The position numbers were made by a program, and so were the translations under genes. This document shows positions 45,589 through 57,500 of a stretch of 64,000 nucleotides of DNA, piece after piece. The notes below the pieces were generated by a model. It did no database searches and had not been told where the DNA came from. It worked only from the letters and a program-made list of their open reading frames with translations. Origin of the DNA: Symbiodinium natans (Eukaryota > Sar > Dinophyceae > Suessiales > Symbiodiniaceae); contig CAJNDS010002106.1 in assembly GCA_905221605.1 (NCBI GenBank), positions 136,001 through 200,000 of the forward strand, in the 5' to 3' direction. Within the stretch, counting starts at the first letter, position 1, and the number at the start of each line of letters is the position of its first letter.

Positions 45589-45690
45589 CCTCAAGAACCC
45601 AAAGCCTTTTCTTTTGTAGGTTCGAATTTACAAACCCCTTATATGATTCGGAAGAACCTACGAAAGGTAGGTTTTGGGTTCTTACCAGGT
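45589..45690. mobile_element. family J
   Basis: TCAAGAACCCAAAGCC and GGTAGGTTTTGGGTTCTTA ends. Confidence 0.75.
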
Positions 45691-45777
45691 AATTCTCCAG
45701 CCCCACATATCTTTTCTTGCTAAACCCTACACCCTTGGTGAGTCCCCGAACTTCTTCGACTTCAGCGTAGGGTATAT

Positions 45778-45885
45778 GTTGGGATGTTCACCCTTTTCGA
45801 ACACTCCTTAATAGGGATTATTATAGGGGTATTGTAGGGGATACTACAATCCCTGGGAAGGACTGCTAGTATAAGGGGGGATATG
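45778..45885. mobile_element. family C, right end lost
   Basis: TTGGGATGTTCACCC and inner pair CTCCTTAATAGGG / CCTGGGAAGGACTG. Confidence 0.68.
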
Positions 45886-46077
45886 ATATGGGCCTAAGAT
45901 ACTTCATGGGTTTGGCTCCAAACCCTAAACCCTAAACCCTAAACCCTAAACCCTAAACCCTAAACCCTAAACCCTAAACCCTAAACCCTAGGGTTTCTTG
46001 GCAGGCCCAAGCAAAGACTAGCAATGCCGCCTGGTCTCTGCGGCAACATGACCCTCGCCACCTGGAGGGTGGGGGAA

Positions 46078-46150
46078 GGTTTAGGGTTTAGGGTTTAGGG
46101 TTTAGGGTTTAGGGTTTAGGGTTTAGGGTTTAGGGTTTAGGGTTTAGGGT

Positions 46151-46189
<39 letters not shown>

Positions 46190-46200
46190 GGCTAGGGTTT
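46078..46200 (+). repeat. TTTAGGG then TTGAGGG tract
   Basis: Abrupt change from TTTAGGG to seven TTGAGGG units. Confidence 0.9.
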
Positions 46201-46214
46201 AGGGTTTTTAGGTT

Positions 46215-46562
46215 TCAGGGTTTAGGGTGCCGGGTTGAGGGTTTTCTGAGGGATGACTGGATGAAGGAAAAGCAGTAGCAGCCTTTTTTTGGTGCGATCG
46301 AAAACAGCCCAAGGCCCCAAGGCCCCAAATCTGGAGAGACGCTTAAAGCTATGTTCGTGATCAGACTTGAGGGTAAAGGGTTGGGCCACTTCGATGTGGA
46401 CCGGATCATCCTACGAAGGCTGGCAGTAGGATTATGGTCCATGGAGGCTGTAGCATGGGGTACAGGATCCAATTGTTTGGGTTCATTGAAACCCTGTTTA
46501 AATGCACTGACTGCGCAGCGTAACCCCCACTTCCCCAAAAAACGTAAAAGCCCTAAGCCCAC
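46215..46562 (-). CDS. open island, possible exon
   Basis: 115-codon minus frame. The part between 46,250 and 46,530 is unique sequence (FKQGFNEPKQLDPVPHA), the ends are repeat-derived. Not recognised. Confidence 0.33.
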   Translation of the reverse strand: MGLGLLRFLGKWGLRCAVSAFKQGFNEPKQLDPVPHATASMDHNPTASLRRMIRSTSKWPNPLPSSLITNIALSVSPDLGPWGLGLFSIAPKKGCYCFSFIQSSLRKPSTRHPKP

Positions 46563-46676
46563 AACCCAAACCCCTCATCCCCAAGCACCTTCTAAGCCCT
46601 AAACCCTATAAACCCTAAGACCCCCAATCCCAAGAAACCTTCCAAGCCCTATAGCTACATTCTTCTGAGACCGGCC

Positions 46677-46845
46677 CCTAAACCCTAGACCCTAAACCCT
46701 GAACCCCAAACCCTAACCCCTAAACCCTAAACCCCAAACCCCGAACCCTAACCCCTAAACCCTCAACCCCAAACCCCAAACCCTAACCCCTAACCCCTAA
46801 CCCCTAAACCCTAAACCCTAAACCCTAAACCCTAAACCGCCTGGT
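46677..46845 (-). repeat. CCCTAAA tract with CCCTAACC variants
   Basis: Mixed 7- and 8-bp units. Confidence 0.88.
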
Positions 46846-47092
46846 GGTGGATCGCTGCGGCAAGCGCGGTGGCTGCTGCCAATAGTGGTGGGTTCCTTGG
46901 CATCCGCGTGCAGGGGGTTTTGATACCATTGAGCAGCCCTAACCCTGAAAGCCTGTAGGGTTTAGGGTTTAGGGTTTAGGGTTTAGGGTTTAGGGTGTAG
47001 GGTTTAGGGTGTAGGGTTTAGGGTTTAGAGTTTAGGGTTTAGTGTTTAGGGTTTAGGGCAATCCCCAGAAAATCCGAAAAAGACATGCTCTT

Positions 47093-47235
47093 GCTTGGAG
47101 GTTCATGGTACTGATTAACCAATGCTAACTTCACTTATAACCCACTTATAAAACCCTTATGTGCCCTAATATGGTTACAAGTACAGATAGAAGTACAGTT
47201 ATATTTGGTTAAAAAGTACCATGAACCTCCAAGTG
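47093..47235. mobile_element. family A1
   Basis: Both ends present, interior nearly identical to 767-911. Confidence 0.82.
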
Positions 47236-47449
47236 GGAGGGTCCAGGGCCTCCTGGGGCAGCAGCAGTGGAATTGCTCTCTCGCGTTTCGCCCCTTCTTC
47301 GCTCTGTCTGTTGTCGCCTGAGTTCTTCTTCTTTCCCACCGCTCACTCACTCTCCCTCTCCCTCCCTCCCTCCCTCTCGCGCTCTTGTTTTCGGCGAACA
47401 CCGCGATCATCCACGCCCAGCGCTTCTCTCTTGCCCAAGAGCCCAACAC
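47236..47449 (-). CDS. open island ending at an inverted-repeat element
   Basis: About 70 codons open on the minus strand (Arg-rich, starting LGSWAREKRWAW) running into the family A element at 47,235. The opposite strand is a (CTCCCT) pyrimidine run, so composition may explain part of it. Confidence 0.33.
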
Positions 47450-47988
47450 CCCTGAACTAAAGAATAGACCTGATTTTCAGAAAAGGATCCTTAATATGGC
47501 TGTTGCCCAAAAATAGGGTACCCTTTTTGGGGGGGTTCGTTTAAGCGGATCCTATTCGATTTTGGGTACAAAAGGGGTAACCCCTGTTTTGGGAAGTACA
47601 CTTCAAAACCAACTGATGAGTCCTCCCAGAAAGCTGTCTAGGGTTAAAGCCCGGCTTCATTCGAGACAGCCAAGGTTGAAGACGAATATCAGACGTCCCC
47701 CACCCCCCTGCCCCCCCTTAAGCCCTAAACCCGAAGCCCTTTTGCAACGACGTCTCACCCTAAACCCTAAACCCTAAACTTTTAAACCCTAACCCTAAAC
47801 CTTAAACCCTAAACCCTAAACCCTGAACCCTGAACCCTAAACCCTAAACCCTAAACCCTAACCCTAAACCCTGAACCCTGAACCCGAAGCAGCAAAAAGC
47901 AATCTCCTAAACCCGAAACCGCGGAGGCGTGGCGGGAACTTGCCGAAGGAGCCGCCAACCCAATCGCCAGAGGGCATGTCTCAATCCC

Positions 47989-48090
47989 TAAGGGTCCATG
48001 TACCCATATAGAACATATTTGTGCCCTAAGGCTACTGTATAGCAACCCCTTAAGGCCCAAGTATATACTAGATGGGTACATGGACCCTTT
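47989..48090. mobile_element. family F, loop inverted
   Basis: Same ends as the copy at 24,084 with the internal arms in the opposite order. Confidence 0.82.
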
Positions 48091-48182
48091 TGGGAATCGG
48101 CCAAAGAATACTTTCCAGGTCTGCTCCGACTAGCTTTACGTGGCGTTTCGGGTTTGGGGTCTAATTAGGGTTTAGGGGTACC

Positions 48183-48211
48183 TATATATATATATATATA
48201 TATATATATAG

Positions 48212-48244
<33 letters not shown>

Positions 48245-48270
48245 TATGTATATATATATATATATATATC
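48183..48270. repeat. (TA)n-(CATATA)n-(TA)n palindromic microsatellite
   Basis: Three-part, roughly self-complementary block. Confidence 0.9.
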
Positions 48271-48274
48271 CATT

Positions 48275-48412
48275 TCCATCCAAGGCTTGCTGTATGTTGC
48301 GATGGGCCGCCCTTATAAACCCTAGGTGCCTCCCAAATCCAAAGCCGAAAGTGGCGACAAGCTGCCCGGGCACCAGGGAATCTGCAACTGCTTTGTGTGG
48401 AAAGCCTTTACC
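48275..48412 (-). CDS. candidate exon between a TA repeat and poly(C)/poly(A)
   Basis: 46 open minus codons (HKAVADSLVPGQLVATFGFG and on to NIQQALDGNG). Protein-like composition, no family recognised. Confidence 0.42.
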
Positions 48413-48489
48413 CCCCCCCCCCCCCCCCGCCGCCAAAAAAAAAAAAAACACACACACAATGCCCTTGGTTTAGGGTTTAGGCTTTAGGG

Positions 48490-48579
48490 GGCTTTTTGTT
48501 GTAGGTTACACAGGAATCCTATAAGGGGTTTCGATGAGAAGAGCCTTCAACAGAAAAGGTAGGCTTGGGGTTCTTAAGG
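48490..48579. mobile_element. family J, left end short
   Basis: TTGTAGGTTACACAGGAATCC and GTAGGCTTGGGGTTCTTAAG (first motif shown through its core only). Confidence 0.62.
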
Positions 48580-48626
48580 AGGCCATATTGGTGCTCATCT
48601 TCAATGATGTTCTCGGTTTATACCAA

Positions 48627-48733
48627 CATAGGGGTTTCCGAAAATAGGGGTACCCATTTTGGGTGTTCCCAAAATTAAGGACTATAGTCTTTCGGGGTAA
48701 ATTCGGAGTACCCCTAATTTGGGCAATCTCCCT
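48627..48733. mobile_element. family L
   Basis: GGTTTCCGAAAATAGGGGTAC and GTACCCCTAATTTGGG arms (first motif includes one flanking base); related sequence at 61200-61310, 28675-28760 and 53980-54062. Confidence 0.5.
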
Positions 48734-48848
48734 ATATGGGGGGGGGGGGGGGGGGGATGGGGCTCTTCCGACATTAGGAGTAACTTACTGGGGTTCTCAT
48801 CATCAGGGAGTCCCTGGGTTTAGGGTTTAGAGGTTTAGGGTTTAGGGT

Positions 48849-48962
48849 TAGGGTTTAGGGCCTGATGTTCGTCAACCCTATACGGCGATCGCAATCCAGC
48901 ACAAGGAGACCATCGAACTGAGGGATGGAAGACGGAATTAGAGTCTTCGAAGCTGGCAGGTT
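48849..48962 (-). CDS. candidate exon
   Basis: Minus frame reads IPQFDGLLVLDCDRRIGLTN with C/G-ending codons. A second frame is also open. Not recognised. Confidence 0.42.
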
Positions 48963-49489
48963 CAGGGTTTAGGGTTTAGGGTTTAGGGTTTAGGGTTTAG
49001 GGTTTGGAGGTTCTGAGGATTGTGGTTGTGGGCTTGGGGGTTCGGGCCGCAAGTGTTCCTTGTTTTACAGCTATATGTAGGTTTTAGGGGTTGCACCCAC
49101 CTGCCCTTACCCTTATAAGCTGCAAATGCACTGCCCTGATGGGGCGCACAGCAAAGGCACCTACAGAGTTACGAATAAGATTATGGTTTAGGCCTAGTTA
49201 ACGACCCGGGGGGCTTGGTAAAATGTGTTAACCATCGGGTGAAAAGTAGGGAGCACAGAACTTACTCAGGGTACGTATAGCAAAACCCCACCGACAACCT
49301 GCTATCTAATCTCGCGGTTTGGGGTTCAGGGTTGAGGGTTGAGGGTTTAGGCCTTCGGTTTAGGGTTTAGGGCGGCAACAAGGCAGCTGATACCTCAACC
49401 CTAAACCCTAAACCCTAAACCCTAAACCCTAAACCCTAAACCCTAAACCCTAAACCCTAAACTCTGAGCTCCGGGCTGGCGAGGCTCCG

Positions 49490-49901
49490 GCGCCTTCGCC
49501 CCCAGGGGGGGGTGAGAATGGACGGGGAGGTTGGGGAGGGCGTTTTGAGGGTGGCCCAACATGGTGTTTCGTGGTTCGTATGCCTTGAGTTTCATTGGGG
49601 TTGTGGGATGTTTCGGGTTTTTGAGGGGAGCCCAAACATGGTTTTCTTTTGGGTTTTTTCCGGTCCGTATGTCCTGGGTTTTTTGGGCTTCTTGGGGTGT
49701 TTCGGGTCCAATCTTGAGTTGTTGTTGAGAGATGTTTAGGGAGTTTAGGGATTTTCGGGGTTTAAGGGCTATGGGGTTTCGGGGTTCCCAAGTGTGTTTT
49801 TGGTTCATGTACCTTAGGGGGGATAAAGGACCTGGGTATGAGCGGCTTGGGGCTTCAGGGAAAGAAGCCCCGGGGTTCGAAAACAGGAATGTTCGTCTCA
49901 T
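49490..49901 (-). other. long minus frame in low-complexity DNA
   Basis: About 135 codons open, rich in Pro, Asn, Lys and Thr. The sequence has imperfect internal repeats related to degenerate GGGTTT, so it may be repeat-derived rather than a gene. Confidence 0.25.
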
Positions 49902-50143
49902 CGTAACAACATACTGTAGACAATCGTTTAGGGTTAAGGCTTTAGGGTTTAGGCGGTTTAGGGTTTAGGGATAGTAGCAGCTGCGTCAGAACATGCTCGG
50001 CCCCAGCCAGCTGCCTGAGCCCGCATATTTCCAAGTGCTGAAAGCAACGGTCGTGGTAACCCTAGACCCTGAACCCTAAACCCATCAGTAGCCCATGACA
50101 AAGCATGACATTATTCAGACTAGTGGGCCTGGTTCTCCAGCTT

Positions 50144-50253
50144 ATGCTTGGAGGTTCATGGGTACTTATAACCCCCAACTACAAGTCTACTTATAACCTG
50201 CCTAGGGGCCTTATGTGCAAAGTTATAACTGGGGTCATGTAAGTCCCTAATAA
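50144..50253. mobile_element. family A2, right end replaced by CCCTAAA
   Basis: Left end and both arms present; after TAAGTCCC the sequence changes to telomere-like repeat. Confidence 0.65.
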
Positions 50254-50782
50254 ACCCTAAACCCAAACCCGTAAACCCTAAACCCTAAACCCGTTCCTGC
50301 GAGGACCAATGCACGGGGTTTCGCTCTTATTTTCCACGGTCCGGCCGGCGACGTCTCACCAGCAGCGAAATGCACAGGGGTTGTTCTCGCCTAGGGTTTA
50401 GGGTTTAGGGCTTAGGGTTTGGGATTTAGGGTTTAGGGTTATCTTTACGTAGCACGCAAAAGAAGACTCACAAGGGTTTAGCGGTCTAGCACTTATAGGG
50501 TATAGGGTTTTGGGGTACTCTGAAGGAAGCCCCCTTGCCCCAGAAGAATTGAAGCCCTACTGAGATCGACCCCCCACGCACTCGTCTAGCGTCCGGCCAA
50601 CGACTCTCACAGCCGACAACCTAATCCCCCAAACCCTAAACCCAAAACCCTAAACCTTCAACCCTAAACCCTACACCCTAAACCCTAAACCTTAAACCCA
50701 ATCCCCCAGTTACAGTTCTCTCTTGGGTGGGGTGGACTTCGAGGCATCATGTGGGTGGGCACAGTCGTATGACAGTTGACCT

Positions 50783-50863
50783 CCCTAAGGGTAGTTACAT
50801 GGTCCCTTAATAAAGGGCCCTTGAAAGGGGACCCCTTATATACCCCTACGTGAAGCTACTGCA
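50783..50863. mobile_element. family M, left half
   Basis: CTAAGGGTAGTTACATGG present; the right half is replaced by CCCTAAA repeats. Confidence 0.68.
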
Positions 50864-51191
50864 ACCCTAAACCCTAAACCCTATAAACCCTATAAACCCT
50901 ACACCCTGCAAAGAGAGGGGCCGAGGAAAGGATATAGATTCATGCACAGCCTGTACAAAGTGGGGCCCCGGCCCCCTTCGCAGCTGTCTTGTTTTAATCA
51001 CCTCCTACGAAAAGTGGGCAGAACTCCAACAAACATACCGACCGTGCGGGAATGATCAAGAGCACATATTTCACTACTAGTAGGGGGCTACTTGCATTTT
51101 TTCGGTAATGAAGGGGGAAGGGGGATTCGTTTCGATGTCGGCAACCGGGGCCCCACAAAGTGGCTGCAAATCTCCTTGAGCGGAGCTATAT

Positions 51192-51346
51192 TGAACTTGG
51201 AACCCTAGCAAAACTGAATCTTTATGCTGTTTCTTAGGAGCTATAGTACCCTAAACCCTAAACCCTAAACTTGGAAACCTAAACCCTAAACCCTAAATCC
51301 TAAACCCTAAAATTAAAAACTATTTCCAAGTACCCCTAAGGGAGGA
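51192..51346. mobile_element. family I with CCCTAAA inside
   Basis: GAACTTGGAACCCTAGCAAA and TTCCAAGTACCCCTAAGGG enclose about 60 bp of CCCTAAA units absent from 13561-13668. Confidence 0.62.
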
Positions 51347-51522
51347 GGGGTCAGCTCAGTCTGCCGCTCATCGGCCTCCGCGTGTGCTACCGGCCTAGAT
51401 GGGCTTAGGCATCCTTGTGACTTTAGAAGCTTCGTTTGGGATTTAGGGGTTTAGGGGTTAGGGGTTAGGGTTTAGGGTTTAGGGCCTCTGATTGCGAATA
51501 CAAAAGACATCCACGGCTCTCC

Positions 51523-51597
51523 CTAAACCATTCTTAGGACACAGGTGCCTTTCCCTTTCTTCTTGTTGCCCGCGTCGAGCACGCTGATCTTCTCCTT
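51523..51597 (-). CDS. DENR: DENR exon 11 (C-terminus)
   Basis: Acceptor gtttgtag; reads KEKISVLDAGNKKKGKG and ends at TAG. The placing after V-P and the basic tail fit DENR C-termini. The last residues depend on no further splicing. Confidence 0.65.
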   Translation of the reverse strand, partial: KEKISVLDAGNKKKGKGTCVLRMV

Positions 51598-54500
51598 CTA
51601 CAAACACGCCGCAGACTCTAGACTTTCTTACGTGCAACACTGTAAATCTTCAATATAGTCCCCTGTGATCTTACGAGTGCTTCTGGAGGGGGCCTCCTGC
51701 AGTCCAATGTAAGACCAAGAGACCGCATTTGGGTTAAAAAGGCTTATAATATAACCCCCCCCCAAAAAAAAAAAAACAAGGGCCTACTCTGGGTCCTAGA
51801 TTATTAAGTCCCCCCCCCCCCACGTCTTTGCAAGGTGGGATGCAGCCTGTCCTGCGGGACTTGCTTCCACTCGGCCACAATGATGTCCTCAGGACGGCCG
51901 GCTGCTTAAGGTTTTAGGGCTTAGGGTTTAGGGTCAAAGCCTAAACCCTCATTGTCATCGGTCTCAATACGAATCTACGCACACACCAACTCAACCACCT
52001 TCGCCCCTGAATCATCGGTTTAGGTCAGAGCCTTTGAATTTGTAGGGCGCTAAAAGAACCCAGACCTCAGAATGCAACAAAGCCTGTCAGTCCGAAACCT
52101 CGAGTCAGGGTTTAGGGTCTAGGGTTCAGGGTTTAGGATTTTTAGGGTTCCTTACCCAAACCCAAACTACCCAACCCTTGGCCCAACTTTGGACCAAGGG
52201 GCAATGACTTCATCTTCGAAGTCACCTGGACAAGAATCGCGCGTCTTGAGGCCCCTGAACCGTAAACCCTAAACTGGGGTAGGTTTGGGGGGCCTGAAAA
52301 AATGAATCTTTATGGCTTTATAAGGATTTTTATAGGGATTACAAGGGCAATAACAGCAAAAATAATTGTTTTCAAACCTACCTCTGGAAACCTGCCCTAC
52401 AGTAAGTCTGAACCGGACGCCGACCCATCTTTTGCGACTGGCAAAAGTAGACCCGGGAGGAGCGCTTGCCTTCGGCACCACATGAACCGTAACAAAAGGG
52501 CTCATAGTCAATAAACCCTAAACCCTAAACCCTCAACCCTACACCCAAGCCTTACCCCCCCCCCCCCTCTCTGAAGCCTGAAGCCCTACGTCAGGGTTCC
52601 TAGGGTTTAGGGTTTTGGGGTTGGCGCCTTGTATGTCGACGGTGTCTGGCGCTGTGTTCTCGCCCTTGACTACTGCACAGCCACAGGCGAACTTCTTCTT
52701 GAACAGCTTCCTGGGGGGTTTAGGGTTTAGGGTTTAGGGTTTAGGGTTTAGGGTTTAGGGTTTAGGGTTTAGGGTTTAGGGTTTAGCCTTGCCTTAGGGG
52801 GGGTGGGTGGAATCTCAACATCCTAACACTCCAAAGCCTCCACTTAAAGCTGAGCTGAGTCACTCCAGTGGCCCGACTTATTTGGGTTGCGGGAGGCGGG
52901 GGGTCATGGAAGCCCTGGGCGACAGCCCTCACCAGGTTTAGGGCCTAGGGCTTATAAGGGTTCTCAGAAGCTACCCAAAGGCTCCAACGTAGTTCCTTTT
53001 AAGGGTTAGTTCTAGGCTACCCGAAAAGGTACCACATGGGAGCCTTTGGGTACAGAAGTCTCGGAAGCTACCTGAAGGCTCCAATGTAGTTTGTTTTTCG
53101 GCTAGTTCTAGAGGATTTTAGTATACTGCTGGTACTACCTAGGAGCCTTTGGGTAGCCTGAGTGAACCATAGCCGGGCTGCGCCACATCATCCAACTTGA
53201 TCCCGAACATATCGAGTCCAGCAACGCTAGTGACCTGCGGTGCAATGCACGGGTTTGGGGGCCAGGCCACCCCTGAAGCAAGGATCGTGTGCTATGTACA
53301 CCTCCACTGCTATAGTCCCCATACTATAGCGTATCATGTACCCTCTTCTGCTACAGTCCCTACTAGGGTATACCGATGGCATATGAATCATGAAGTCTTT
53401 ATAACTTATAGGGGTTCATTTGCGGTAGTTTTTGCAAGGAACGGCATGGGAGTTCGGGGGATTCTGCGCGTCCGCGGCATGCGAAGCCGGGAAACCGAAC
53501 CATGGGCTCGCCGCACTTCCGTCTGCAGGGTTGAGTAGGGTTTGGGGAGTGACACCCTAAACCCCCCTAAACCCTGAAACCTTGAAACCCTCAAACCCTC
53601 AAACCCTCTACGAACTGAACCCCATGAATGTTTAGGGGTTAGAAAGTTGCGTTTTAGGGACCACTTAAGCTAAGGTTGGAACCATGGCCCTTGGTATGGT
53701 CCTTTACCCTAAACCCTAAACCCTAAACCCTAAACCCTAAACCCTAAACCCTAAACCCTAAACCCTAGACCCTAAACCCTAAACCCTTGGTTTTTATAGG
53801 GGTTCGAAGTACGGGCCCTTATGATGTATGGTGTGTATGAGGGTGCTTTCATTTGACCCAAGTGAAGGGCCCATACTTAGGCTTAGGGTTTAGGGTTTAT
53901 AGGGTTTATATAGGGTTTAGGGTTTAATTAGGGGGGACCCTACACTCAACGAGAGACCTTTTTATGGCTCTCAAGACCTCTGGAATTTCCGAAAAGCCCT
54001 GAAACTGGCGGGGTGGCCCTACGAATAGGACCCCAATAAGGTCCCCGCTGTTTTCGGAAACCCCTAAACCCGAAACCCTATAAACCCTATAAACCCTGAA
54101 CCCTAAAACCCTAAACTCTATAATATTGTAAAGCCGGCAGAAACCACAAGCTGCCGAGGCGGTCGCACACTTTCGCCCACCGCGGCTGAGCTTTCTGATG
54201 TTGACCTGGGCTCCAGCCTACTGGGTTCAGGGTGTAGAGGGTTTGGGGCTTCAATTCTAAAAAAGGCTTGGTGTTTAGGGTTTAGGGTTTAGGGTGTACG
54301 GTTTAGGGTTTAGGGTTTCGGGGTTTTGGGGTTTAGGGTTTAAGTAGGGAATTGGGGAATTAGGTACCTGATATAGGCAGCCCCCTATAACCTTTGCAGG
54401 GATTCTACAGGATACTAGATACCTCATGCTAGCGTTACCTGTGGAGAGCCTGTAAGCCCTAAACCCTAAACCCTAAACCGCAAATCTGTGCCCTAAACCC

Positions 54501-57500
54501 TAAAGCCCTAACACCCTAAAACCCTAAAACCCTAAACTTCTTGACCAAGCCCTCCGAAAGGTGAGTCTTTCGTTTTAAGGTGTTGATGCTGCCTCTCTCT
54601 TAGTAGCCCAGTAACCATATCATATTATAATAACGGCACCCTTTTTTGGGATAACCAAAAGAAGGGTAAAGGGTACCACTGGGCCACTAATTAAGCTCTT
54701 CTTCAGTATGTAAAAAGGACTTGCATGCAGTTGAAGGTCGTCTAGTTTCTTAGCCTAAACTGTGGTTTTCGAGGTTTGAATGAGTGTCGAGACCCTCCCC
54801 CACTGAACAAGCTGTCGTACGAACTGGCGCCGCGAAAATAACAAAAAGAAGCACATGCAAACTCAGCTTATTTCATACCATATCTCAAAACCCACGAAAG
54901 CAACTTGGGTCTTAATTAGGGCTTACGATGGTTTGGGGTTTAGGGTTTAGGGGTGTTCTGGCCCACAAGCCGAGGTCAGCGCGCGAGGGGACTTTTCTCC
55001 TGGGCGCCCGGTTTCTGTGTCGAGGTAGTTTTATTGAGTTGATGTTAAGTTGCTAAGACCCTGAAGCACCCTTTGCCCCTAAACCCTAAACCCTAAACCC
55101 TAAGGCCCTAGGCCCTAGGCCCTAGGCCCTAAGCCCTAAGCCCTAAGCCCTAAGCCCTAAGCCCTAAACCCTAAACCCTGAACCCTATCGGCTTAGGGTT
55201 CACCTTTTCGGGGTGCCAGACTGGAAGTCCAGTGAAATGGTTCTTACGTGCCGCCAGCCCTAATTCCGAGCGCGCACAGGTCCCTAAAAATGGGGTCATA
55301 TACCCTATGCCAGGATACTCCCTCTTGAGGTAAATGGACCATAAACCCTTTTGGGGTTCATCCAGTCACAGGGGAGTAGGGTGTAGGGTATAAATGGCAC
55401 ATGAAGCCTTGTGCCCAGGTTCCAAAATGTTCGAAATGAAGCCCTCAAATAGCATTAGGATTGTCCCTAGCCTACCGTTTACCGTTCAGGGTGAAAGTAG
55501 TCCCAAAGGTTTCAAGGGTGGGCAGCTGGGATGACCGACCCTTGCATGATTAAGACATTGCTCTCAAAACTCAACGCCCATTACCCATTATCCTAAACTC
55601 TAACCCCTATGCCTTTTTCTGCGTGAACCCATTGGCTGGTGAAGAACCTACAAGCACCAAGTCCTTGAAGCGGCTCGAAGGCCCAACATATCGCAGCCGC
55701 TTCCTGATCCTCGAGCCTTTTGCGCCCCCCTTGGGGGGTTAGGGTTTAGGGTTTAGGGTTTAGGGTTTAGGGTTTAGGGTTCAAGGTTTAGGGTTTAGGG
55801 ATGGAGCCGAGAGTCGCTTCACCTTTCCGCCGGGTAGGAGCTTCTCCTTTCCCTTTGCATTGAGCTCCTGGTCGGGAGCGCCAGCGCTCGACCCGCCCCC
55901 GCAAGGCCCGAAAGAGAAACCTGTACGCAACTTAAACCCTAGACCCTAGAAACCCTAGAAACCCCGAAAAAACCCATAAACCCTTATAAACCCTCCAAAC
56001 TCTGTAAACCCTGTAAACCCTATAAAGCCTATAAACCCTATGAACCCTAAACAAACACTCGGCAGCGTGAAGCGGCCGGTACTGGAGATGAAGGAATTAG
56101 TCAAGTACCTTATAATGAGCCTTGTAACTTCCGCGGGCAAACGAACCATGTCTTCTACGCGTAAAACGTCCAAGTGTTATAGTACCTTATAACATCCGGC
56201 TATATATGTACATAGAAATATATACATAGAATATGGTATCTGAAAAAGGCCAAAATCACATGATGAGTGCATTGAGGGGGTGGGTGGGGACGTCTGGGCC
56301 TTCAACACCTGATGCTACGCGCTGCGCATTTGGCAGCTCAGAAAGCCCAAGGACCGTTACGGACTGAGGTTTACTTGGAGGAGCTATAAGTAGGGTTTAG
56401 GGTTTAGGGTTTAGGGTTTAGGGTTTAGGGTTTAGGGTTATAAGTATAGCTACCATACTGATAACCGTACTGAATAAACTACCCATGTACCTCCAAGTAG
56501 GGTAGAAGTCTTGGAGCCGACGAAACTTTGACGAGTCATGACGAGTCAAAAGCCTTTTCCGTACCTGGCCTCGGCTTTCTTCTTGGCGTCTTCCAGGGAG
56601 ACGCCGGACAGTTCCGGATAGTAGTGCGGAACGTTCCTGGGCTTAGGGTTTAGGGTCCATGTGCCTCATTCTTATGTCCTTGGACCCTAAAGTCCCAAAA
56701 AAGGGAGGGCCCTTGAAGGCCCAAGTAATGCCTATTTATGTGGCCTTTAGGCCCTTAGGGTTCGGGGTCAATGTAGGGTTTAGGGACCGTGAAGTGTGTA
56801 GGGCGCCTTTGTTTTAAGGCTCCGCTCGACTCTACCTTGTGATGTTTCCCCCTCATACTGGCAGTCCTTAATAGGGATTCTACTGAATAAGGATTATAGT
56901 GCCCCCTATTATCATCCGACTAAGGACTGTTAGCATAAGGGGGAACATCCCAAACTCACAAACTATACCACAGACCCTGCGCCCAACAGTATCTCCAAGG
57001 GCTTGTGGGGTTTAGGGTTTAGGGCTTATAGTGTTTAGGGCTTACAGGGTTCAGGAATTCGACTCTCACTGTGCCAAAAGCGGGCGAGGTTTAGGCTTTG
57101 GGATTTGGAGTTTAGGGTGTTTAGGGTTCTGGGCGTATTTTCAGCTTTGGTGTTCGTGTAGCGTCATTCTCGCCGGGTTTAGGGTTTGGGGGTTTATGGA
57201 TGATGTTACATGTGCGACTTCCGACTGTCAGGGTTCAGGGTGTAGGATGCAACAGCTCAGGTCATGAACCTCCAAGCAGTTCACCATGAGGCAGTGAACC
57301 CTAAACCGTTCTAAAACCTAAACCCTAAACCCGAACCTTAAAAAGCTCATGGGGATGGGTTCCCAGACAAGTCAGGGGTTTGATGTTGAGGCTCTACAGG
57401 GTCGAAGATGGCCCCTGAAACCCTCTGAAGAACATTCCTGAACATGATCTTCTTGCACCCAAATAGGGGCAAAAAGAGAAGAATGTCCCAATGGCCTACC

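Noticed and set aside
52388-52501. Cys-rich minus frame (EPFCYGSCGAEG) as a DENR exon
   Set aside because: It lies between exons 9 and 10, which already join in frame and match the family; including it would break the SUI1 domain.
55955-56173. F-box-like minus frame (LPAEVTRLIIRYL)
   Set aside because: It overlaps DENR intron sequence and micro-exon 5 in another frame, and its C-terminal part is degenerate CCCTATAAA repeat.
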